Origin: Thiobacillus sp.
GTDB lineage: Bacteria > Pseudomonadota > Gammaproteobacteria > Burkholderiales > Thiobacillaceae
DNA length: 7,107 bases
Direction of reading: 5' to 3'
Assembly: GCA_018780025.1 (NCBI GenBank)
Contig: JADMKH010000319.1
Span: forward strand, 1 to 7,107
Shown here: one piece after another, positions 1 through 6,191 of the stretch
Position numbering within the stretch: the stretch's first letter is position 1
Layout of the letters: the number at the start of each line of letters is the position of its first letter
The notes under the pieces: model-generated
What the model saw: only the letters and a program-made list of their open reading frames with translations
Database searches by the model: none
What the model was told of the DNA's origin: nothing
Program-made: the position numbers and the translations under genes

Positions 1-674
1 CGGTGGGCGGCAAAACCGGGATCAACCATCCTCTCGGCAAGAACATGATCGGCGCGTTTTATCAGCCGAAAGTGGTGCTGGCCGATACCGATACGCTGAA
101 CACGCTGCCCGCGCGCGAACTGTCGGCGGGCTTGGCCGAGGTGATCAAGTACGGCCTGATCCGGGATGTTGAATTTCTCGCCTGGCTGGAAGCCAATATG
201 GACAAGCTGCGCGCACTCGACCCGGCGGCGATTAGCCATGCCATTTTCCGCTCGTGCGAAATCAAGGCGCAGGTGGTGGCGCAGGATGAGCGCGAAGGCG
301 GCATCCGCGCGATCCTCAATTTGGGCCACACCTTCGGCCACGCAATCGAAACCGGCATGGGTTACGGTAACTGGCTGCACGGCGAGGCGGTGGCGGCGGG
401 CATGGTGATGGCAGTGGAAACCTCGCAGCGCATGGGCTGGCTCACCGAAGCGGAGGTGGCGCGCACCCGCGCGCTGATCCGCGCCGCCGGCTTGCCCGAC
501 GTGGCGCCCGACCTGGGCGTGGACGCCTGGCTCGAATACATGGGCCACGATAAAAAAGTCGAGGGCGGAAAAATGCGCTTCGTGCTGCTGAAGAAAATGG
601 GCGAGGCGGTGATTACCGCCGACGTGCCGGATGCCACGCTGCGCAACACCCTGATGGCATGCGTGGCCGCCTGA
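1..674 (+). CDS. aroB: 3-dehydroquinate synthase, C-terminal part (5' end outside window)
   Basis: This is the cytoplasmic, NAD- and divalent-metal-dependent enzyme that converts DAHP to 3-dehydroquinate, the second step of the shikimate pathway to aromatic amino acids. The reading frame is open from the window edge. The GTG at position 3 is an internal Val codon of the family motif VGGKTGINHPLGKN, not a start. Counting that Val as 1, the metal ligands are visible as Glu46 (GLAEVIKYG), His109 (LNLGHTFGH) and His126 (LHGEAVAAG). Their spacing of 63 and 17 residues equals that of E. coli AroB Glu184, His247 and His264, so about 138 N-terminal residues lie upstream of the window. The C-terminal helical domain appears intact and ends at TGA 672-674 with the usual GHDKKVEGGKMRFVLL segment. 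aroK would be expected just upstream. No terminator hairpin follows, so transcription may continue into the next genes. Confidence 0.97.
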   Translation, partial: VGGKTGINHPLGKNMIGAFYQPKVVLADTDTLNTLPARELSAGLAEVIKYGLIRDVEFLAWLEANMDKLRALDPAAISHAIFRSCEIKAQVVAQDEREGGIRAILNLGHTFGHAIETGMGYGNWLHGEAVAAGMVMAVETSQRMGWLTEAEVARTRALIRAAGLPDVAPDLGVDAWLEYMGHDKKVEGGKMRFVLLKKMGEAVITADVPDATLRNTLMACVAA

Positions 675-707
675 ACGCGCCACTTTTAATATAAGGGAAA
701 TAACTCT

Positions 708-736
708 TTGCATTAACCATTCTTTGTATCAATAAT
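708..736 (+). promoter_or_regulatory. candidate sigma70-type promoter for the hipBA-dgt genes
   Basis: A -35-like TTGCAT (708-713) is separated by 17 bp from a -10-like AATAAT (731-736), which matches TATAAT at five of six positions. The -35 is weak: only TTG agrees with consensus. The gap 675-743 is strikingly AT-rich compared with the GC-rich genes on both sides. The expected transcription start, about seven bases past the -10, falls at 743-744, right at the ATG of the next gene. No Shine-Dalgarno sequence precedes that ATG. If the promoter is real, the transcript would be leaderless or nearly so. Confidence 0.45.
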
Positions 737-741
737 ACAAA
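723..741. promoter_or_regulatory. perfect inverted repeat, candidate HipB-type operator
   Basis: TTTGTAT (723-729) and ATACAAA (735-741) form perfect 7-bp arms around a 5-bp spacer. The repeat covers the -10-like element and ends two bases before the start codon of a helix-turn-helix gene. HipB-family antitoxins are known to bind palindromic operators at their own promoters. The arm sequence differs from the E. coli hip operator (TATCC-N8-GGATA), so assignment to this regulator rests on position and symmetry. A near copy of the left arm, TTTGCAT, lies at 707-713 over the -35 and may be a degenerate half-site. Confidence 0.6.
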
Positions 742-750
742 CCATGGTTT
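739..750. promoter_or_regulatory. perfect 12-bp palindrome centred on a start codon
   Basis: AAACCATGGTTT is a perfect palindrome whose centre contains the ATG (744-746) of the helix-turn-helix gene. It shares three bases with the right arm of the 19-bp inverted repeat. It could be a second protein-binding site or an RNA-level element hiding the start codon. The sequence alone cannot decide, and it could be coincidental. Confidence 0.4.
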
Positions 751-1049
751 CCGATAATTATCATGAGGCCTTGGTGCAACTCGGGGCCCGTCTGCGTGCA
801 CAGCGGCTGATGCGCAACGAGCCGCAGGCACGTTTTGCGGCTCGGCTCGGGGTGTCGGTGCCGACCTTGCGGCGGCTGGAGCAGGGGGATGCCAGCGCGC
901 AGATCGGCCACTGGCTCGCCGCGCTGGAATTGTTGGGGCGCCTGCATGAGGCCGAGGCCTGGCTTGCACCGCAGACCAGCTTGTTCGCGGCCGCCGAACC
1001 CGCGCCACCGCAGCGGCAACGGGCGCGACGGCGCAAGGTGGCTACGTGA
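744..1049 (+). CDS. helix-turn-helix transcriptional regulator, HipB-like antitoxin
   Basis: This is a 101-residue XRE/HipB-type DNA-binding protein, most likely the antitoxin and autorepressor of the kinase gene that follows. Residues about 11-65 form the helix-turn-helix domain. The segment ARFAARLGVSVPTLRRLEQG (29-48) is the recognition core, followed by a helical WLAALELLGRL stretch (57-67). The remainder is a low-complexity Ala/Pro linker ending in a basic run RQRARRRK (91-98), which may add DNA or partner contacts. The ATG at 744 is chosen because it leaves the usual roughly ten residues before the domain. It has no Shine-Dalgarno, which fits a leaderless start from the promoter at 708-736. 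The stop overlaps the kinase start in GTGA (1046-1049), typical of antitoxin-toxin coupling. The toxin-antitoxin role is inferred from this pairing; the family-level call is firm. Confidence 0.85.
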   Translation: MVSDNYHEALVQLGARLRAQRLMRNEPQARFAARLGVSVPTLRRLEQGDASAQIGHWLAALELLGRLHEAEAWLAPQTSLFAAAEPAPPQRQRARRRKVAT

Positions 1050-2242
1050 TCAGGCTGGATGTCTGGCTGACGCTGCCGGACGGCGCGCGGCTGCAAGCGG
1101 GCGAACTGGCGTTTGGCGATGCCGATGCGCACGGACGTTACGCCAGCGCATTCCGTTATGTGCCTGCCTATCTCGCCGACCCGCGTGCGTTTGCGCTCGA
1201 CCCTGCTGCTTTGCCGCTGGGCGGGCAGGAATTCCAGTCGACCCAACTCAACCCGCCCCTTTTTGCGCTGGAGGATGCGCTGCCCGACCTCTGGGGGCGG
1301 CGGCTGCTGGTATTGCGCCATGGCCTCGCGCGCGGCCAGCAGAGCGAACCGCATCTGATGCGGGTGCTGGGAGGGGCGGGTCTGGGTGCGCTCGCCTTCG
1401 CGCCGCCGGGCGTGCAGCCCGAGCTGCTTGATCCGGCGGCCGATGGGGTGGCGCTCGCCGCATTGGCCGATGCGGCGGCGCGACTGGAAGCAGGCGATGC
1501 GGTTGACGACGGCAGCCGGATTCTGCTGGTGGCGGGCAGTTCGCCGGGCGGCGCGCGGCCCAAGGCGCTGGTGCGCGACGCGGATGGCCACTGGATCGCC
1601 AAGTTTGCCAGCCGCCGCGACGACTGCGACATGGTCGGGCTGGAGGCGACGGGTCTGACGCTGGCGAGACACGCAGGGCTTGGGGTGGCCGATTTCAAGC
1701 TTGCGACACTGCCCGGCTCGCGCCGCGCGCTGCTGGTCAGGCGCTTCGACCGCACCCCGGCCGGGCGGCTGCACATGCTGAGTTTTCGCGCGCTGTTGCA
1801 GGCCAGCGGCTATTACGTGTTGGGCTACGCTGATTTGATCGCCGCACTGCGTCGCCACGGCGACGTGCCGGAAACCGACGTGCCGCAGCTTTTCCGGCAA
1901 ATGGTTTTCAATGCGCTGCTCGGCAACACCGACGATCACCTGAAAAACTTCTGGCTGCTGCGCGATACGGCGGGCTGGCGGCTTTCGCCCGCCTTCGATC
2001 TGTTGCCCGACACCGGGGGCTTGCGCGAGCACGTGTTGCGCTTCGACCTCACGCCCAGCCCGCCCACGCCCGTGCAGTTGGCGGCGTTGGGGCGCAAATG
2101 GGGCGTGTCCGGCGCGGCGGCGATTTGCGACGAAGTTCGCGCCGCGCTGGCGGGATTCACCTCGGTTGCGGCAGACTTCGGGGTGCCGCACTCTGACATT
2201 GTCCGTTTTGCCACCGATATTGAACGACGCATCCGACCATGA
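1046..2242 (+). CDS. hipA: HipA-family serine/threonine kinase toxin
   Basis: This 398-residue protein belongs to the HipA kinase family, whose E. coli member phosphorylates glutamyl-tRNA synthetase and causes growth arrest or persistence. The substrate here is unknown. Residues 1 to about 110 match the HipA N-terminal subdomain, with the typical DLWGRRLL at 81-88. The kinase core follows: Gly-rich loop SSPGGARPK (165-173), ATP-lysine region WIAKF (Lys186), RRFDR (232-236), catalytic loop GNTDDHLKNF (293-302) and metal-binding FDLLP (Asp318). By motif comparison with E. coli HipA, Asp296 corresponds to catalytic Asp309 and Asn301 to Asn314. All key residues are present, so the kinase should be active. 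The GTG start is preceded by AAGGTGG (1035-1041) and overlaps the antitoxin stop. The gene ends in an ATGA overlap with dgt. At 398 residues it is somewhat shorter than E. coli HipA (about 440). Confidence 0.9.
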   Translation: MIRLDVWLTLPDGARLQAGELAFGDADAHGRYASAFRYVPAYLADPRAFALDPAALPLGGQEFQSTQLNPPLFALEDALPDLWGRRLLVLRHGLARGQQSEPHLMRVLGGAGLGALAFAPPGVQPELLDPAADGVALAALADAAARLEAGDAVDDGSRILLVAGSSPGGARPKALVRDADGHWIAKFASRRDDCDMVGLEATGLTLARHAGLGVADFKLATLPGSRRALLVRRFDRTPAGRLHMLSFRALLQASGYYVLGYADLIAALRRHGDVPETDVPQLFRQMVFNALLGNTDDHLKNFWLLRDTAGWRLSPAFDLLPDTGGLREHVLRFDLTPSPPTPVQLAALGRKWGVSGAAAICDEVRAALAGFTSVAADFGVPHSDIVRFATDIERRIRP

Positions 2243-3366
2243 CCTCACTCGCCTCCTATGCAGCGCATTCCAGTCAAACCCGCGGACGTTTGCATGGCGA
2301 GCCGCCCGCCGCACCGCGCTCCGAATTCCAGCGCGACCGCGACCGCATCATTCATTCCACCGGGTTTCGTCGGCTGGAATACAAAACCCAGGTGTTCGTG
2401 AACCACGAGGGTGATCTGTTTCGCACCCGCCTCACCCACAGCCTGGAAGTGGCGCAGATCGCTCGCACCATCGCCCGCTTGTTGAGTCTGAACGAAGACC
2501 TGGTTGAGGCGGTGGCATTGGCGCACGACCTTGGTCACACACCGTTTGGCCACGCCGGGCAGGACGCCTTGAATGCCTGCATGAAAGAACACGGCGGCTT
2601 CGAGCACAATCTGCAATCGCTGCGCGTGGTGGATATGCTAGAAGAACGCTATGCCGAATTCGATGGGTTGAATCTCACGTTCGAAGCGCGCGAGGGCATC
2701 CTCAAGCATTGTTCGATGGCCAACGCCGAAAAACTGGGCGCGGTGGGTGAACGCTTTTTGAACAGGCAGCAACCCTCGCTGGAAGCGCAGATCACCAATC
2801 TGGCCGATGAAATCGCCTACAACAATCATGACGTCGACGATGGGCTGCGTTCCGGTTTGATTACACTGGAGCAGCTGTTGGAGGTCAAGCTCTTTGCCCG
2901 GCATCTCGCCGAGGTGCGTGCCCAATATCCGACGCTCAATGGCCGCCGTGAAGTCACCGAAACCGTGCGCCGCATCATTAACACCCTGATCCTCGATCTG
3001 GTGAATACCACGCGGATGAATGTCGAAAAAAGCGGTGTGCAAACCGTTGACGAAGTGCGCGCTGCACCGGCCATGGCCGCATTCAGTTCCGAGGTGCTCG
3101 ACGAGCACCGCGAGCTGAAGCGGTTTTTGCATCGTCACCTCTACCGTCACTACAAAGTGGCGCGCATGAGCGTCAAGGCCAGCCGCATCATTACCGATCT
3201 TTACACCGCGTTTTCGGGCGATGCCCGACTGCTGCCGCCTGAACATCAAGCGCACGAGTCGCTAATGGGCGCGCGCGCGGTGGCGGACTACATCGCGGGG
3301 ATGACCGATCGTTATGCGATACGCGAGCACCGACGGATATTCGCGGTGGAAGAAATTTATGAGTGA
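2239..3366 (+). CDS. dgt: deoxyguanosinetriphosphate triphosphohydrolase-like protein (HD domain)
   Basis: The dGTPase family hydrolyses dNTPs, classically dGTP, to deoxynucleoside and triphosphate, helping to control cytoplasmic dNTP pools. At 375 residues this fits the shorter dGTPase-like subfamily rather than the roughly 505-residue E. coli Dgt, so its preferred dNTP is uncertain. Visible motifs in order are RDRDRIIHSTGFRRL (32-46), RLTHSLEVAQIAR (64-76), the HD motif LAHDLGHTPFGHAG (94-107) and NLADEIAYNNHDVDDG (187-202). Putative metal ligands are His67, His96, Asp97 and Asp190, all present. The ATG at 2239 overlaps the kinase stop in ATGA. There is no good Shine-Dalgarno, so translation probably depends on termination of the kinase gene. 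In related bacteria dgt often follows aroB directly; here a toxin-antitoxin pair intervenes. Some dNTP hydrolases also act against phage. Confidence 0.94.
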   Translation: MTSLASYAAHSSQTRGRLHGEPPAAPRSEFQRDRDRIIHSTGFRRLEYKTQVFVNHEGDLFRTRLTHSLEVAQIARTIARLLSLNEDLVEAVALAHDLGHTPFGHAGQDALNACMKEHGGFEHNLQSLRVVDMLEERYAEFDGLNLTFEAREGILKHCSMANAEKLGAVGERFLNRQQPSLEAQITNLADEIAYNNHDVDDGLRSGLITLEQLLEVKLFARHLAEVRAQYPTLNGRREVTETVRRIINTLILDLVNTTRMNVEKSGVQTVDEVRAAPAMAAFSSEVLDEHRELKRFLHRHLYRHYKVARMSVKASRIITDLYTAFSGDARLLPPEHQAHESLMGARAVADYIAGMTDRYAIREHRRIFAVEEIYE

Positions 3367-3402
3367 GAGCGGCAATGTTGTGCGCTACATGGCGTGGTGT
3401 TG

Positions 3403-3412
3403 TATTGCAATA
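3403..3412. promoter_or_regulatory. 10-bp perfect palindrome upstream of the ATPase cassette
   Basis: TATTGCAATA is a perfect palindrome in the 83-bp gap between dgt and the ATPase gene, 37 bp before the ATPase start. It could be an operator or sit within the promoter region. A weak promoter reading exists (TTGTGC at 3378-3383, 17-bp spacer, TGTATT at 3401-3406), and its -10 would overlap the palindrome. A palindrome this short can arise by chance. Confidence 0.25.
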
Positions 3413-3436
3413 TCTGGTTTCACTGACACGGGTTTC

Positions 3437-3443
3437 GGAGGAG
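3437..3443 (+). promoter_or_regulatory. strong ribosome-binding site for the ATPase gene
   Basis: GGAGGAG lies six bases before the ATG at 3450. It is the best Shine-Dalgarno match in the window. It fixes the start of the ATPase and suggests that this cassette is translated independently of dgt, unlike the coupled genes before it. Confidence 0.8.
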
Positions 3444-3449
3444 AAATAA

Positions 3450-4679
3450 ATGGCTGTCATTGAAGGATTTCGGGTACGGAATTATCGTGCATTGCGTGAT
3501 GTCACGCTGGGCAAGCTCTCCGGCCAGCAAGCTGGAGATCCGTTGACGCCTTTCACCGTGGTTATTGGTAAAAACGGCGTGGGTAAGAGTACCTTGTTCG
3601 ATGCCTTCGGATTTGTGGCGGATTGTTTGTCTGCTGATGTGGAAAGCGCCTGCGACATGAAGCAACGCGGCGGTTTCGATCGTCTGCGCTCGTTGGGGGT
3701 GGATGAACCCATTCGGTTTGAAATCTATTATCGCGAAGCGCCTTTGGAGCGGCCGATCACCTACGAGTTGGCGATTGCGCTGGATGCCTCGGGTCGGCCC
3801 TTTGTCGAATCCGAGGTGCTCAAGCAGAGACGCAAGGGCCAGAAACACGGTCGGCCTTATCCGTTCCTGCGGCTGAACCATGGCAAAGGCACGGTATGGG
3901 CAGGTGAAGAAGCGGTAGAGGTCGAAGGTGAGGAGGATCGTGCCCAGACACCAGTGGAACTGACCGACACCCGGCAACTGGGTATCGCTACTCTGGGCAC
4001 GCTCAAGGAACATCCCCGCATCAAGCGCTTTCGAGATTTTCTAAAAAGCTGGTATCTGTCCTATTTCTACCCTGATGCGGCGCGTAGTTTGCCGGGTGCT
4101 GGCCCACAGCGGCATTTGAACATCCACGGCGACAACATTGGCAACGTGGTGCAGTTCATGGAGCGCGAGCACAAAGCGCGGTTCAAGGTCATCCTCGAAC
4201 GTATTGCAGCCAAAATCCCGGGGATTGCCAGTATCGACACGCAGGTGACTGCGGACAAGCGCGTGTTGCTGCGTTTCAACGACGGCGCTTTTGGTGACCC
4301 CTTCTTCGCCCAGCAGATGTCAGATGGCACGCTAAAAGTTTTTGCTTACCTGCTGTTGTTGGAAGACCCGGATCCGCCCCCGTTCATTTGCATCGAAGAG
4401 CCAGAGAACGGCCTCTATCACAAGCTGTTGGAGGCGTTGGCCCAAGAGTTCCGTTTGCATGCCACAGGCAAGAAAAATGCCCCGCAGATTTTCGTGACCA
4501 CGCACCAGCCGTACTTTGTTGATGCGCTGGCGCCCGAGGAAGTGTGGATACTGGAGAAAGGAACGGATGGCTATTCCACTGTGCGTCGCGTCTCTGAGCT
4601 GGAAGACGTGAAAAACCTCGTGGCTGAAGGTTTGCCTTTGGGTGGTCTTTGGTACAGCGATTATCTCGATGAAAGATGA
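3450..4679 (+). CDS. AAA/ABC-type ATPase (AAA_15/AAA_21-like), first gene of a putative defence pair
   Basis: This 409-residue SMC/RecF-like ATPase resembles the AAA_15/AAA_21 group found in OLD-like, AbiL-type and PARIS defence systems. The N-terminus FRVRNYRALRDVTL (7-20) is the typical entry strand. Walker A GKNGVGKST is at 40-48. A variable middle region (about 60-280) is probably the coiled or lid insertion. The ABC-signature-like SDGTLKVFAYLLLL is at 291-304, Walker B FICIEEPENGLY at 312-323, and an H-switch-like FVTTHQPYFVDAL at 348-360. All ATPase motifs are intact. A strong ribosome-binding site at 3437-3443 supports the start. The stop overlaps the start of a DUF4276-like gene, so the two are made together and probably form a complex. 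Codon use looks less GC-rich than in aroB and the kinase gene, which would fit acquisition by transfer. The exact subfamily is not resolved by eye, and the defence role is inferred. Confidence 0.88.
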   Translation: MAVIEGFRVRNYRALRDVTLGKLSGQQAGDPLTPFTVVIGKNGVGKSTLFDAFGFVADCLSADVESACDMKQRGGFDRLRSLGVDEPIRFEIYYREAPLERPITYELAIALDASGRPFVESEVLKQRRKGQKHGRPYPFLRLNHGKGTVWAGEEAVEVEGEEDRAQTPVELTDTRQLGIATLGTLKEHPRIKRFRDFLKSWYLSYFYPDAARSLPGAGPQRHLNIHGDNIGNVVQFMEREHKARFKVILERIAAKIPGIASIDTQVTADKRVLLRFNDGAFGDPFFAQQMSDGTLKVFAYLLLLEDPDPPPFICIEEPENGLYHKLLEALAQEFRLHATGKKNAPQIFVTTHQPYFVDALAPEEVWILEKGTDGYSTVRRVSELEDVKNLVAEGLPLGGLWYSDYLDER

Positions 4680-5335
4680 GTATGCACATTGAGATATTGG
4701 TGGAGGACAGTTCGGGGGAGAAATTGCTGCAAGTATTGCTGCCTCAGTTTCTGGGGCCACAAGGCGAGCCGCATACCTGGCGTTTACACGCCTACAAAGG
4801 GATCGGCCGAATTCCGCCTGGCTTGGTGACGAAGGCCGATCCCGCGAAGCGGATATTGCTTGATCAGTTGCCAAAGCTGTTACGTGGTTATGGCAAGACG
4901 CCCGGAATCGATGCCGTTGTGGTCGTGCTCGATACTGACAAACGCGACTGTGCTGCATTCCTGTCCGAGCTGAAAGCAGCCACCGATGTCTGCAATCCGG
5001 CGCCTACCATACTGTTCAGGCTTGCTATCGAGGAAATTGAAGCTTGGTATTTGGGCGACCAGGATGCTTTGTTGGCCGCTTATCCACGAGCCAAGCGGGA
5101 TGCGCTCGGAAAGTATGTTCAGGACAGCGTATGTGGTACGTGGGAGCTGCTCGCCGACGTAGTGCATTCGGGCGGATCGGCAGCGATCAAGAAAGCCGGC
5201 TGGCCATTGCCTGGACAGATAAAGCATGAGTGGGCCGAAAAAATCGGTCCGTTGATGGACCCGGAGCGGAATATCTCGCCCAGTTTTGGAAAATTGAGGG
5301 ATGGACTACGCCGACTCGTCGCGGAGGCGGTTTGA
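4676..5335 (+). CDS. DUF4276-like protein, possible Toprim-fold nuclease partner of the ATPase
   Basis: This 219-residue protein matches by eye the DUF4276 family, which is commonly found beside AAA ATPases. The N-terminal IEILVEDSSGEKLL (5-18) has the Glu10 expected of a Toprim-type first motif. VVVVLDTDKRDC (81-92) offers an Asp86-x-Asp88 acidic pair. RLAIEEIEAWYLGD (115-128) and the C-terminal PERNISPSFGKL (196-207) look like the family's conserved blocks. The acidic residues suggest metal-dependent nuclease or related chemistry as in Toprim proteins; this is inference, since fold and activity cannot be read directly. The ATG at 4676 overlaps the ATPase stop in ATGA, so translation is probably coupled; an alternative ATG at 4682 would remove two residues. 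No signal peptide or membrane segment is visible. The arrangement resembles AriA-AriB of PARIS and AbiLi-AbiLii, but I cannot assign it to either. Confidence 0.8.
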   Translation: MSMHIEILVEDSSGEKLLQVLLPQFLGPQGEPHTWRLHAYKGIGRIPPGLVTKADPAKRILLDQLPKLLRGYGKTPGIDAVVVVLDTDKRDCAAFLSELKAATDVCNPAPTILFRLAIEEIEAWYLGDQDALLAAYPRAKRDALGKYVQDSVCGTWELLADVVHSGGSAAIKKAGWPLPGQIKHEWAEKIGPLMDPERNISPSFGKLRDGLRRLVAEAV

Positions 5336-5363
5336 CGTGAATTGGGGTGTCGACGATTTGATG

Positions 5364-5384
5364 TTGCGCACCCGCGGTATGCAA
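5364..5384. other. imperfect hairpin in the convergent intergenic region 5336-5474
   Basis: A 21-base segment can fold into a stem of TTGCG against TGCAA (with one G-T pair), one C-A mismatch, then ACC against GGT around a CGC loop. It lies between the end of the ATPase cassette and the end of convergent comF. No T-run follows on either strand, so it is not a convincing intrinsic terminator. Nothing else stands out in the 139-bp gap. Confidence 0.25.
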
Positions 5385-5474
5385 GGCACAAAGTATTGAG
5401 GTCTTGTATTAACGCATTTTTACACCTGTTCCAAATTCATGCCGAGCAGCATCCCGCGAAGAATCTTGGCTGAG

Positions 5475-6167
5475 TCAGTCACCCGGCGGCAGCGTCCGCG
5501 CCACCACCCAGCACGTTACTTCGCGTGCGCCTGCCCGCTTCAAGGTCGCGGCCAGCTCGTCGAGGCTGGTGCCGGTCGTCATCACGTCGTCGATCAGCGC
5601 GATGTGCTGGCCTTCAATCTTCCCTGAACAGGTGAACGCGCCGCGCACATTGCGTCGCCGCGCATCGTGCTTCAGCCCCTGTTGCGGCGGAGTGTCGCGG
5701 ATGCGCTGACAGCTGGCGGTGTCGAGCGCGATTTCCAGTTGTCTGCTCACTGTACGAGCGATTTCGGTGGCATGGTTGAAGCCGCGTTCGCGGATTCGCG
5801 TCGGGTGCAGCGGCATGGCAATCAACCGGTCGGGTCTGGGGTGGGTTGCGACGGCCTGGGCAAGGCACTCGCCCAGGGCCGGTGCCACGGCGAGCCGACC
5901 GTGATACTTCAGACGCGGGATCAGCCGGTCGAGTGGAAAGGTGTAGGCCAGCGCGGCAATCGTGCGGTCAAACGCCGGCTGACGCTTGAGGCAGGCGCCG
6001 CACACCTGGCCCCCCGGTGTGGGCGTGGCGCATTGCGGGCAGTGCGACTGGGTATGCCAGGGCAGGTCGTCCAGACAGCTTGGGCACAAGGCATGGCTTG
6101 CCGCACCCGCTCCGCATAGCAAACATGTATGCGGAGCCAGTTGATTAAATATTGATCTGATGTTCAA
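5475..6167 (-). CDS. comF: ComF-family phosphoribosyltransferase-like protein
   Basis: This 230-residue ComF/GntX-type protein is related to cytoplasmic factors needed for DNA uptake in competent bacteria; in non-competent species the role is unclear. The N-terminus carries two Cys4 zinc-ribbon-like clusters: Cys15/18/28/31 and Cys43/46/56/59. The phosphoribosyltransferase-like domain follows, with IPRLKYHGR (83-91), the conserved RERGFNHA (126-133) and the PRPP-binding loop ALIDDVMTTGTS (190-201, with Asp193 and Asp194). Length is normal for the family. The start is a TTG (6167-6165). It is directly preceded by an in-frame TAA and no in-frame ATG lies before the first cysteines, so the start is uncertain; a CTG at codon 10 is the other option. 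No clear Shine-Dalgarno is seen. The gene converges with the ATPase cassette and diverges from the gene at 6222. Confidence 0.92.
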   Translation of the reverse strand: MNIRSIFNQLAPHTCLLCGAGAASHALCPSCLDDLPWHTQSHCPQCATPTPGGQVCGACLKRQPAFDRTIAALAYTFPLDRLIPRLKYHGRLAVAPALGECLAQAVATHPRPDRLIAMPLHPTRIRERGFNHATEIARTVSRQLEIALDTASCQRIRDTPPQQGLKHDARRRNVRGAFTCSGKIEGQHIALIDDVMTTGTSLDELAATLKRAGAREVTCWVVARTLPPGD

Positions 6168-6172
6168 TTATT

Positions 6173-6191
6173 TGTCAGGGTAAATTTGACA
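6173..6191. promoter_or_regulatory. short inverted repeat in the comF/membrane-protein divergent region
   Basis: TGTCA (6173-6177) and TGACA (6187-6191) are 5-bp inverted arms separated by 9 bp. The right arm lies inside the TTGACA -35 of the rightward promoter candidate. Position between two divergent genes fits an operator, but the arms are short. Confidence 0.3.

Noticed and set aside
3..5. GTG at position 3 as the true start of aroB
   Set aside because: It encodes Val within a conserved internal motif, and the metal-ligand spacing shows about 138 residues are missing upstream.
761..2314. A 517-codon open frame on the minus strand opposite the HipB-like and HipA-like genes
   Set aside because: Its product is rich in Arg, Gln and Ala without any recognisable domain, and it lies fully opposite two genes with clear family motifs. 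It is a by-product of high GC at third positions.
2638..3255. A 205-codon minus-strand frame opposite dgt
   Set aside because: It has no family resemblance and lies opposite the intact HD-domain gene.
4332..4958. A 208-codon minus-strand frame across the ATPase/DUF4276 junction
   Set aside because: It has no recognisable domain and is opposite two motif-bearing, overlapping genes.
5336..5474. Intrinsic terminator between the ATPase cassette and comF
   Set aside because: The hairpin at 5364-5384 is imperfect and no T-run follows on either strand; listed only as a possible structure.
675..5474. Insertion sequence, integrase or attachment repeats bounding the accessory genes
   Set aside because: I found no transposase or recombinase gene, and no long direct or terminal inverted repeats at the aroB or comF ends.
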